In this document: positions 35,129-44,807 of the stretch, in pieces | Numbering within the stretch: position 1 is the stretch's first letter | Layout: every line of letters starts with the position of its first letter | Source of the DNA: Mesotaenium endlicherianum | Taxonomy: Eukaryota > Streptophyta > Zygnematophyceae > Zygnematales > Mesotaeniaceae | Direction: 5' to 3' | DNA: 64,000 bases | Assembly: GCA_009602735.1 (NCBI GenBank) | Contig: WELA01007602.1 | Coordinates: 104,376-168,375 of the forward strand | Notes under the pieces: generated by a model | The model's input: the letters and a program-made list of their open reading frames with translations, nothing else | Told to the model about the DNA's origin: nothing | The model's database searches: none | Program-made: the position numbers and the translations under genes

Positions 35129-36610
35129 GCAGGCGTTGCCCCAGCAGGCCGGGACCCCACAACAACAACAGCAAGCGCCCTCTCAGCAGGGGAGCCACCT
35201 GCAGCAGCAGCAGCAACAGCAACACCAACAGCAGAAGCAGCAGCAAGGAGGGGGGACGCCCCAGCAGCAGCAACAGCAGCAGCAGCAGCAGCAGCAGATA
35301 CACCCAGTCATCCTGCAGCAGCAGCAGATGCGGCAGAGGCAGGCGGCCGCCATGCAGGCCCAGCAGCGCATGGCGCAGCTCGGCCAGATGGGCGGCGTGC
35401 CCATGGGCGGCGCGGTCACGCCCGGCGCCATCATGCCCGGCATGGGCTTGCCTGTCGCCGCCGGAGCGTCGCCAGCTGCTATGGCTGGGGCGGGAGGGGG
35501 CGGCGTCCAGATGCAGATGGCACCTCTCACGAGCGTGCAGTCCGCCGGCAACTTACAGGCTGTGGGGAGCATGCCACCTGGCGCAGGAATGCCACATATG
35601 GGCGCGGTGGGAATGCAGGGCATGACGTCAGGCGTCCCAGGGCAGTCCCCCCGGACAGGTGGCGGCGCTGCCGGAGGAGTACAAGCGCTGGGCGGCAAGA
35701 GGGGGGGCGGCGTAGGCAGGGGCCGAGGAGGAGGAGGAGGAGGAGGAGCAGGCCAGCAGCCGTCGCCCCGAACAGGAGCCGACGCGCCCGCAGTTGCCGC
35801 CGCCAGAGCGCAGGCCCAGGCCAAGGCTCAAGCCAAGGCGCAGCTTCAGCAGCAGCAGGGGCAGGGGCAGGCCACGATGCTGATGCAGGGGGGGGGGGGC
35901 AGCAGCAGCAGCAGGCGCCGGGTATGCAGGTGTCGGCTGGAGGGCCAGGTGGCATTGGCGGAGGGCAGGCGCATGGGATGGCGGGCATGCCAGCGCTCGC
36001 GCAGGGTATGGGCAGGGGCGGCGGGCAGATGGCGATGGCCAGGGGGGGCTCGCCAGCTGTCCCAAGGCCAGCTGGCAGCATCCCCATGCAGGCGGGGTAC
36101 GGGTACATGGCGCCTAAGCAGCAGATGGGTGGGGGGGGCAGGGGGGCAATGATGGTGGGGCAAATGGTGGGCCAGCAGCAGCCGCAGCAGATGGGCCTGA
36201 CTGGCGGAGGTGGAAGCGGCAGCATGGAAGCAGCGCAGGGCGTCACTACTCGTGCGCCAGGTGGCGTGCTGGGATTGGGGCGCGGGAGAAACAGGATTAC
36301 CGCCGCCCAGCAGCTGCAGCAGCTGCAGCAACAACAGCACGCGCAGGCGCAGGCGCAGGCGACTCAGGGTGTGCAGCAGCAGCAGTTGCAGCAGCAGGTG
36401 GGAAGCCACCAGGTGGCAGCACAGCAGGCGTCTGCGCAGTCCGTCCAGCAGCATCAACATCAACAGCAGCAGCAGCAGCAGCAGCAGGCACGGGCACAAG
36501 GGCAGGCGCAGGCACAGGCACAAGCGCAGGCGCAGGCTCACCAGCAGGCTCAATCTTCCAAACAGCAGCAGCAGCAGCAGCAGCAGCCGCCTCCAGCTCC
36601 TCATACATGA
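24790..36610 (+). CDS. SPT20: SPT20 homologue (SAGA subunit, plant PHL type), greatly enlarged
   Basis: Twelve exons, about 1,920 aa: 24790-25038, 25437-25620, 25963-26054, 26951-27034, 27670-27750, 28061-28243, 28617-28715, 29468-31311, 31769-32007, 32525-32739, 33604-33642 and 34152-36610. The N-terminus MVSFKIQKVGHKF matches plant SPT20. The Spt20 domain spans about residues 145-324 (VNVLPTGFSVG, YPYDRSSHDFL, LPPGMLDDLPCTYIDG, VCEVRDYR, ADDSWSYQDIL, LCLDPSPR). Exon 8 adds about 615 residues of Ala/Gln/Lys/Glu-rich sequence. The plant-conserved second block follows (DRVSHLLRVAAKYNHARPK, LSASLVGGSINVRKTR, RLIMRESSRG, ELADLFAAA, MEREGWMQVEDEV), then about 800 residues of poly-Gln/Gly/Met. SPT20 holds the SAGA coactivator together; PHL acts in Arabidopsis flowering. 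The boundary 32007/32525 is the least certain. The last exon changes frame by one across a 12-G run (35888-35899), probably a sequence error. Confidence 0.92.
29594..31300 (+). repeat. Low-complexity coding region (A/Q/K/E-rich) in SPT20 exon 8
   Basis: Most of exon 8 is compositionally biased. Ala/Pro/Gly-rich segments flank a long stretch (about 30200-30720 and 30820-30910) dominated by Lys, Glu, Gln and Arg. That stretch should form an extended charged alpha-helix or coiled coil. Several CAG and GAG runs are present. It lies exactly where plant SPT20 proteins have a poorly conserved linker between their two conserved blocks. Confidence 0.8.
33359..33388. repeat. (TG)n microsatellite in SPT20 intron
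   Basis: About 15 uninterrupted TG units lie in the intron between the exons ending at 32739 and starting at 33604. Similar but shorter tracts lie at 32806-32830 and 33685-33745. Confidence 0.95.
33471..33579. other. Assembly gap (109 N) flanked by G-runs
   Basis: A run of 109 N sits between a 16-G run (33455-33470) and a 13-G run (33580-33592), just upstream of the 39-nt SPT20 exon at 33604. The polypyrimidine-poor acceptor TTCTTTGCAG follows directly. Phase is kept across it, so no exon need be missing. Confidence 0.99.
34553..35336 (+). repeat. CAG/CAA trinucleotide array encoding poly-Gln
   Basis: Nearly continuous CAG and CAA codons encode long glutamine runs in the last SPT20 exon, interrupted by Leu, His, Met and Ser. 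Mixed CAG/CAA use suggests selection for glutamine rather than simple recent slippage. A second poly-Gln/Ala block lies at about 36305-36590. The array is open in other frames as poly-Ala or poly-Ser, which are artefacts. Confidence 0.95.
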
Positions 36611-38663
36611 GCATGCGGGCATGCATGCATGTCAACGTGGCTCTCTGCAGGGCAATATCACAAGTGGGGTGTGGCCATCATTGTCTATCTTGTGTACATC
36701 TCATTTTTCTTCCTTCCTCTCAGCTGACTGCAGAGTTGCAGACGTGGCAAACTGCTCGTGGTACTTCAAGTGCGCTCCTCTGGTGCTCCCATGGGGGCCG
36801 CCTCAGTCCCAGCTGAGGGAGAAGGGGACTTGTTTGTGGCAGACTTGTTCGCGGCAAGAGTTATACAGGTTGTGTGTGCCAAAGGGATTCAGTTTGCCAG
36901 GTACTGGATCGTAGTCTGTGGAAGTAGTCGTGCGGGTGTTCTCTCCAAATCACCAGGGCCCAGGTTACATAGCGCCGACATTAAGGTCACCACATACAGG
37001 TTAGGTGCTTCATCTCTGGATGTATATTTTAAAATAATCATATGTAAATATTAAGGTCGTATTCACTTACGGAAGAGACTGCGTCATTCACGTGCGTTGT
37101 GGCGAGGTTTTGCCTTCGATTTAGTTTGGGTTCAAGTTTCATCATAGGCCCTCTAGCACCACATTGAATCATGGAGCTGGCTTGAAAGGGAGGTGGGGAG
37201 TTCGTTCAGCTCAAAGAACCAACCACCAGATTTGGTTGAGGATTGTCCGTTCCGCATCGAGCTATTGTCATACACATGAACAATTCTAAGTGCACAAATG
37301 CGCTAGCAAGTGATGTGCTCGTTGTCTTTGGTCTAGACGCATCCAAATACGCCGGCCATGCATGAAAGAACTCTAGAAGCTGTTGTGTCAAAGTGAGCAC
37401 GAGGAACATTCATTATGTGTGGCTGCATCTTTGAGAGGGCAGTATAGCTCTGTGTGAAAACGTACGTCGACAAGGCCTGCTGCCATGGCCGTCATAGGCG
37501 GGATAGTAAGGATATGCCTGTATGCCTATATGATAGCAGGGGTACCGCTTGGCCTGACTTGGCCTAAAGTTGCCTACAGTAACTCCTGAATCTAGGCACG
37601 ACCAAGAGTTGACCGCTTCCTAGTCAAACGATTTTTTAAGACCTGCGATGACCTGCGGTACAGTGGATGCTTGAGTCTGCTTGAGTCCCATTGGGTCCAA
37701 TCAGGTCCGACGAGCGCACCTGAGCCCACCTGGTCTGACATGGTCGACAAACATGCGCTTAAATGGTGATGAGTCTCTATTACCAATTACCATCAGATTT
37801 GAAACTGACTCGTCTCTCATGCTGCATGGGTCTCCGATGCTATACGAGGATAAGAGGGAAACAGAGCTTAAATCGATACGCAGCTTAACACCTGAGCATG
37901 CAGCTTCTGGGCCTCTTAATGTGCATGCTAGGCAGCACTTTTTCAACGAATTATGACTGTGGAGCTGACATTTGCACATTAAGGCGCTCTTGCGGTTGCT
38001 TCTCGTTTTCAGTCCGTGTGTGGAGCTGACTGACATGCAGACGTGTCTTATGAGGCTACATTTCACGACAGCGCACTTCACATGCCCACTACGCGTGGAG
38101 CAAAAAGAGAACAATTATTTCCTCTGCTTTCCTTTAAGCAATCTTAGAAGTTAGAAAGCACACATCACTACCATAATGACCTTGTTGAACCTTGTTCAAT
38201 TCGTGTTTTTGATCTTTACACAAGAATGGGAGCAATTATCATAGTTTCAGCTAATGGTGATGATATGATTGACCTTCCTTGCAGCCGTTGCCTGCTCGTG
38301 TGATGTAATTACTCTGACATGAGAAAATTTGTCTGGTGCTCTTGACGTGGTATTCCACTTAGTGCTTTTCACTCTAGGCTCTCGTCCATACAAAGTTCAG
38401 TTCTTTCAGTTGTGACTCTCCTTGTGTCTTAAGAATGCTATTGCCAGCCGCGTTTCAAGTTTCAGCTAGCCCATTCATATCGACACACGGAGGCAGTGTT
38501 TAACTCTGCTGTCTGCATCCTTCATTGCAGAAATACAGCTTGCATTAAGATTCTCATTCGGTCGGATAGAGCCTGTTGTGGCCTATTCGGCTAAATTTGG
38601 CGCTCAGAAAGCTTGTCCAATATAGTTCGTACCCTTTAGGGCTGTAACTACGAGTGTGACAGT
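36611..38663. other. Intergenic region between SPT20 and the hydrophobic-tail gene
   Basis: About 2 kb with no supported gene. The first few hundred bases are probably SPT20 3' UTR. From about 37040 the GC content falls. There are small local direct repeats, such as GACCTGCG twice near 37640-37660 and CTGCTTGAGTC twice near 37670-37690. Short reading frames here have no recognisable content. Confidence 0.55.
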
Positions 38664-40449
38664 ATGTCTGGCCTTGTGAAAAAAGCTGGAGGGGTGATTG
38701 TGGAGGAGACCATGAGGGCGGGCGTGAGGGCAGGCGCGCATGCTCTCAAAGACACCATGGAGCAGGAGCACCACACTGAAGGAGCTTCCAGTGCCGAGTT
38801 GATAACTATGCCCTTTACTTTCAGCTAGATAGCGCGCTGACATTTGCTTTATGCATAGCTCCGTCGAGATGTTGTCGACATGTAAGCAGGTCTCTGGGTT
38901 GCGCACTCGTGCAAAGACGCTTGGAGCTTGGAATTCGCATCGTACAGTACAAAAAACATCGTTGCCACATCATATATCATGCGCTCACAAGCGTTGTGCG
39001 CGATCGCTCTACATCTGACGCGACCTGCTGTAGACTTCGGAATCTGGCATTGCTAGCATGATGACATCAAGCCAGCAGCACGGTTGTGACATGGTCTTGG
39101 TTTTCTTACATGAGATCAATTGGAGTGGGAAATGGTTAATATGCTGCCTTGAATGAATGAATGAATCCCGAACATTCCAAGTAGACGTCGTTGAGTATTC
39201 TTGCAGCCGCTTTTACAAGCCCGAATGTGCCTGGCATTTGCACGCAGTTCCACGCCTGGATAAGGCAGGGACCCTCTCTCAACTTTGCTGCATACGTGTT
39301 ATGTCTAGCTTTGGTGCGCACGAGCTGTCCTACAAGTCCCTTCGTATACTTTAGCAACAAGAATGGAGGTGCCAAAATCAAGCTCCAACTTTCCCTGTGC
39401 TGATGCGATGCCATTACCGGTTTTCGTGCAGACAGGGAGGAGGAAAGGGAGCTGCTGCACCGGAAGCCAGACCACCGCAGGTGCCGCCAATTGAGGGTAG
39501 AGCGGGCGCAGAGTACCAGGAGCGAGAGCAGGGTGAGCCCAGCAGGGCGACACCTGGCGAGGCAGAGGAAGAAGCGTGGGAGACTGTGGAGGCTCCAGGC
39601 TCCCCGGCTGCAACCAGAGAGGGCGGGCGGGCAGCAGAAGAGAGGCCAGAGCAACCAAAGTACATGGTGGGCGGCGATGTCATGCCGTCGGCGGCCCGGG
39701 GCAAGCAGCCGGCGGCGGCAGGCGAGCGGCCACAGGCGGGGCTGCCGAAGCCCGAGGAGGTGAAAGAAGTGACAAAGCAAGCAATGGGCAAATCGAGGGA
39801 GCAGGTGCCGCCAGAGCTCAAGGAAGGGCTGCAGGAGACGGTTGACGTAGCTCGGCAGATGCCAGGCTTTGTCGCAGAGAAGGCCGTGGAGGGCAGGAAG
39901 GAGCTGGGCCGCGCTGCGGAGGTTGCTGGCAGAGCTGCCATGGCTACCTACAAGGAGCCTGAGATCTCGACTGCTGCGGGGGCAGAGAGCCAGGAGAGAG
40001 GGGCACCGCCGGTGGAAGGTCGGGAGGAGGACAAGGTGATTCAGATTGCGGAGAAAGTGGGGGAGAAGGCTGGAAAGGGTGCGCGCACGCTGAAAGACGC
40101 CTTGGAGGCGCTCGCAACGAGCATAGCAGGGCTGGCGGAAAGGCTGCTCAAGGCTTTGGAGAGAAGGCTTCCCCCCTTGGAAGAGGAGGGGGAGGGGCCG
40201 CACGACGTGGAGGCGCCAGCTGGCGCCAAGGTGTCGAGTAAGGAGCGCAAGGAGATCAAGAAGGAACTGGAGAAGAAGCAGAGGAGGGGGAAGAAGACTA
40301 AGAGTTTCTTCTACGTGGTTTCCAGCGTGATTATGCTCACGCTGTTGAGCGTCCTGCTCTTCTTCTTGGGATTCTTCCTCTTGCCCCTGCTGCTGGTGGC
40401 GTTGCTGGTCATGTTGCTTGCCCTCCAATGCTACTCTTGGTTCTCTTAA
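38664..40449 (+). CDS. Unknown protein with amphipathic-helix repeats and C-terminal hydrophobic hairpin/anchor
   Basis: Two exons, 38664-38797 and 39432-40449 (TAA), join in phase (GA|A) to give about 383 aa. The start MSGLVKKAGGVIVEETMRAG opens an amphipathic Ala/Gly/Lys/Glu helix. The middle is disordered and rich in Glu/Pro/Gly/Ala. Residues about 160-290 contain further amphipathic segments (FVAEKAVEGRKELGRAAEVA; IQIAEKVGEKAGKGARTLKD) resembling LEA- or apolipoprotein-like helices. After a basic stretch (KERKEIKKELEKKQRRGKK) the last 48 residues are almost wholly hydrophobic, with a central Pro, as one long or two short membrane helices ending at the C-terminus. I recognise no family. 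Inference: a tail-anchored or hairpin protein of the ER, lipid droplet or plastid envelope. It is convergent with the TMF gene. The 444-codon antisense frame over exon 2 is a shadow. Confidence 0.75.
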
Positions 40450-41430
40450 GCTGCAGATTGTCCAGATCACAGCTGCCTCGAGCTGTCGAAGGGATTCACG
40501 ATCCTAACAATAGGTAAGAGGGAAATCGGATGTGCATAGTAATAGTAGCAACGAATAGCAGCAGAAAGTACCTCAAAAAGCTGGATACATAGAATTTAGT
40601 GTTAAATGTACATAGGAAGGGTGTGGACCAATGTCAGGCTTTGCCGATGCTGCAGAAGATGGTACATAGCTGCAGACAGATTTGGTTAACCCTTCACTTC
40701 CAGTACGACGCTGTTTGATGAGGTTGGCTTTTGACATGCACGGTAAACAGGTTACATAATGTATGAAATGATACTCCACTCCATTAGATAATGGCATTTC
40801 TTGCAGCTTCTCACAAGGTGAATGAGAGGACGTCATACTGCGCAACTTGTCAGGACTCGCACCCCTCCCCACCGACAGCACATGGCTCAGTAAATTCAGG
40901 ACAGAGTGCTACAGAGGGAGGGGCGTTGAGCACGCCATGCCTCTCGTACATCAGCCCCGCTTTCTGCTCCTCTGGTTTTGAGCACAATGAGAGCAGAAGA
41001 GGCATATCCGGTATCCTTCTGGCCACTTATCTGGGTCCACCTGCCAAGAAGGGCATCGAAACCGACAGGTGTTGTATCGAAAAACAGGCAACCAACAGGA
41101 TGTGTGTCTCAGAAGATATAGCACACGCATGAAAAGCAACGAAGGGTGAGAAGATCTCAGCAGAGATACCCCATGGCATGGGATACGACGCCCCCCGTGA
41201 GATGTCAATAAGACTAGAATGTGTGGCATACATTCATAATCACATCAAGCGCTTACGGCACACAAGCCCTAGTGCAAGCATGAAGAACGTCAGCATCCCG
41301 TGCGTTGCCTGACATGCATACATGCTGCGAGCTGGACTGCAAAGCACGCAGAGGGTGACACGGCCGCCGCTTTGTTGCACCAAATGAATCTCGCAGGTCA
41401 AACACCCTCCCCCATCCTGCCTCCCCCTTT
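40450..41430. other. Convergent intergenic region
   Basis: About 1 kb between two convergent genes, presumably holding both 3' UTRs. A TTACA at about 40751 (TGTAA on the minus strand) could be a distant TMF polyadenylation signal, but this is weak. I see no supported gene or structured repeat. Confidence 0.5.
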
Positions 41431-44400
41431 TCACTCTTTGGATGCGTCCCATGTACTTGCTGGAAAGGCATTCGGAGGCATGCGCCACGTTTCTTGTTCC
41501 AGCTCAGCCGCCCACTGGCGCACGTCAACAGGGCTCCTTGTGGGGAAACGCGGCGGCCTGCAGGAAGAAGGGCGACCTTGTACCTGGCCAATGAGCATGC
41601 TCATCTGCTCCCTGTACAGCGTCTTTACGTCCGCCAGATCCGCCTCCAGCTCCTCCACCTGTTCCCCCGCCAGGCCAACCCCAGACTCGCAAAAGAATCT
41701 GTGAGAGAGAGAGGAGGGAGACCGGGAGATGAAAAAATGCGCTGTGGGCGTAGAGCTCAGGGGGGTAAGCCGAGGGGTGCTTGAGATGCTGGAGCGTATT
41801 CCCATGTGGCGGCTGGATTGGTATGACCAAACGATTCAAGATTGGAGCGGCAGGAAGTTGGCCCGTCGATGTCGCAAATGACCCCGTGCGCAGAGCCTTT
41901 GACCGGAAATCTACTTGGCACCCTGCTGCTCGACGACTGCATCGCGCCGCCAACTTCCGCGCTGCTCTCAAGAGCCGCAGTTGACCCGTTGGAAGCGAAG
42001 TGCGAGACTGGTGCATGTAAATGAGTGGACTTGGATCGAAGTCGATGGGAGGTGACGCGTGGGGCGTACAACCTTGCTGGTGCCGCAAGATGCATGGCTC
42101 ACAATTAGGGCAGGAGTTAAGGTGGCAGAGGAGTGTGGGGGGGGCTGAGGAGAGCTTGTGCGTGTGAGTGTAGCCGAGGCATGCTGCCTGCGAAAAGGTG
42201 CACGACAGGGATGATCAGTATCGAGGGCTTTCCCCAATTCTGGGAACTCTGAAGCTGTCGTGAGGGCAGCTGCCCATGTATACCTTCTGCGCTAGTGTGG
42301 AAGGAAGTGAAACGCTCCTGTTTTTAGAACTGCCCTGCAACCTCTTCCTTGTGTGAGGCCTTTGCCGCTGTTTCAACCTCGGGACTGCAGTGTGGCTGTT
42401 GCGGGCACTTCACACCAAGTCAGCAGCAAACTTTAGCAGCAAGGAGGGATGGCAGCAGAGAGCAGCAGCCGCGCGCGCGCGCACGCACGCACCCGCTCGT
42501 TGCGCTCGCCGATGATGATGAGCGCCATGTCGTGGCGCTTCTGGAGTTCCTCCAGCTCCTTTTTCAGCTGCGGCAGCTGCGCCCCGTCCTGCGCGCACGC
42601 CCAGCCCCTCCCCACAGTGAGACAGCCGTCGCCGCCATGGCTGTTGTCAACAAAGACAACAGCACCGTCACGAACTGCGCGCATGCCAAACGCAAGCACG
42701 GGCTGGAGCATGCCAGAGGCAGCTCTTGAGGGGTAAGGCTTGAGCTCTCCTCCCACATCATGCGCGCACACACACACAGCCCTTCACTGGAGGCACACAG
42801 TCGGGGTGCAAGTGTGGAAAAGAACGTACATGTCCCTTCTTCACCCTGTCTTGTTTTCAGCAGTGCGCGTGTGACGCGTGTATCACAATGGCCACACCCG
42901 GGCAGCCGGGCCATTGGAAACTGGTGAGGAAGTGTGATAGCAACAGGTGACACTTGGAGGACCCTGCCATGCACGTGACTTCATCTCCCCTCCTGCAGTC
43001 TAGGTGCCACTGACTCCCTGCCCCGTGCTTTGATGGAGCTTATGCAGAACCAGTTGGGTGGGCTTGCAGGAAAGTGCACACGCATGCACACGCATGCACA
43101 GGCACACGCACACAAACAAAGTGAGTGTTTTCTTGCATCTTTACGTGTGCGTGTAAGGGAGAGAGAGGAAGAGGGGAGGGAAGAGAAAGAGGCACGCACG
43201 TGCATGTGAATTAAAGGACAATAGGGGAGGGGGGGNCTGACTTTCAGGACCTCCTCGTTGGCGTGCTCAAGTGCTGACTTGGCGGCAGTCAGCTCGCGCT
43301 GCAGCTGCGCGATTTCTCCCTGCTGCTGCCTGACGCGTTCACAGACAACTACGTGTATCAGACACTTTCGAGGTGGAGGATGTTTCTATTCAAGCTTGCT
43401 TTCTCCCTCTCCCTCTCCCTCTCCCACTTCCTCTTCCTTTCCCACTTCCTCTTCCTTTCCCACTACCGACACCTCCCCCTACCCGTTCCCCCTTTGTGTG
43501 CCTCGCTCAGTCTCCCTCTCTCTGACAATCATCGCCATTTCTGTGATCCATTGCACCCCTTGGCAACTAACTGGAGACAGAGAACGTGTGCTGCACCAGC
43601 TTTGCAAGAAACGAAGGCACCATCAGAGCATGCAATACTGGTGGGGAGAGAAACAACCCCAAGCCCGCCACCGCTTTGCTCCCCCACAACCCTCTCAAAG
43701 GCTGTAAAATACAGGGTAACCCATCCACGCTGCTGCCCCGGCAGCAGCCTCGCACGCACGCACCTCACTTTCGCCGTCAGCCTCTCCTGAGCGATAGCTC
43801 CACCGCCGCTCTTCAACGGCTGGCCGTCGGCACTGTCAAAGGAGCCCCTGGCAGAGGACGACCGGCGGCCCAGGAGCAGCGAGAGAGCGGAGAGCGGCGA
43901 GGAGGTCGACGCCGACGTCGCCGGCGACGGCGGGGTCTCCCTGAGGTCGTCCAGGTGCCACGCGCCCGAGGCCTCTCTGTCGCGGGGGCTGGACGCGACT
44001 CTCCCCATCGGGCTGCTCAGGCTGCCCGCTCCTCTCTCGCGGTCTCTCTCGCGCTTCTCAGCGGATGCCTGCAGCATCAATGGGTGGGGAGACGGAGCGA
44101 GCAACGTCCCCGAGGGGGCGAGCCAAGCTAAGATTGACTCTTTGCAAGGCAGGATGTGATGTGACGCTTCGACCAGGGGCGCGAGGGGGGGGGGGGGGTG
44201 TGAGCACGTGGTACTCCCCGCAACGGAGCATGGGAGAAGGCCTTGCGTGTAGCAGCCAAGGGCTCGCAGCACAGCTCGTGGCATGCAACTTGCGTTGTCT
44301 CCCCAGTCTTGCACCCAGGACCCCCTCTGCATGGCGACTACAAGCCATCACCATCTTGTGGGAGAGCCTTGCTCGGAATGCATCCTCCCCAGCTCTACGA

Positions 44401-44774
44401 GTCCGTAGATCCGCAATGTTGCTCACACCCGCCAAATGGAGCAAATGTGAGGTCGTTGCTGCAGCTCTGGCAAGCTCTCTTTCCGCCCTCACATCGTCCT
44501 CCCCTATGCTTAAACGCATGAAGCTTATCAACGATGCTTTTCGTTTGGATTTAGTACCGTGTCAAAGTCTCAGATCAACCGAACATACGTGTGCTTCTAA
44601 TCAAGCAAAGGAGGGAAGAAGCAAAGGGCGGGGGAAGTTGCTGGGGGGGGNNNNNNNNNNNNNNNNNNNNNNNNGGGGAAGTTGCTGGGGGGGGGGGGCG
44701 AGGAAAGGAGATTCCGACTGAGCGGTGTTCTGCGATGAGGACAACAAAGAGTTGAGACAAGGAGGGGGTGCAGA

Positions 44775-44807
<33 letters not shown>

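Noticed and set aside
34043-35880. Poly-Ala/Thr-rich frame overlapping the SPT20 glutamine exon
   Set aside because: It is the CAG array read in the +1 frame. Only its part after the 12-G run (about 35900-36610) continues the Gln-rich SPT20 sequence.
36611-37054. Short plus-strand frames after SPT20
   Set aside because: Under 100 codons, no recognisable content, and they overlap the expected 3' UTR.
39136-40470. 444-codon antisense frame across the hydrophobic-tail gene
   Set aside because: The plus-strand model has a matching first exon, canonical splice phase, amphipathic helices and a membrane anchor. The antisense product has none of these.
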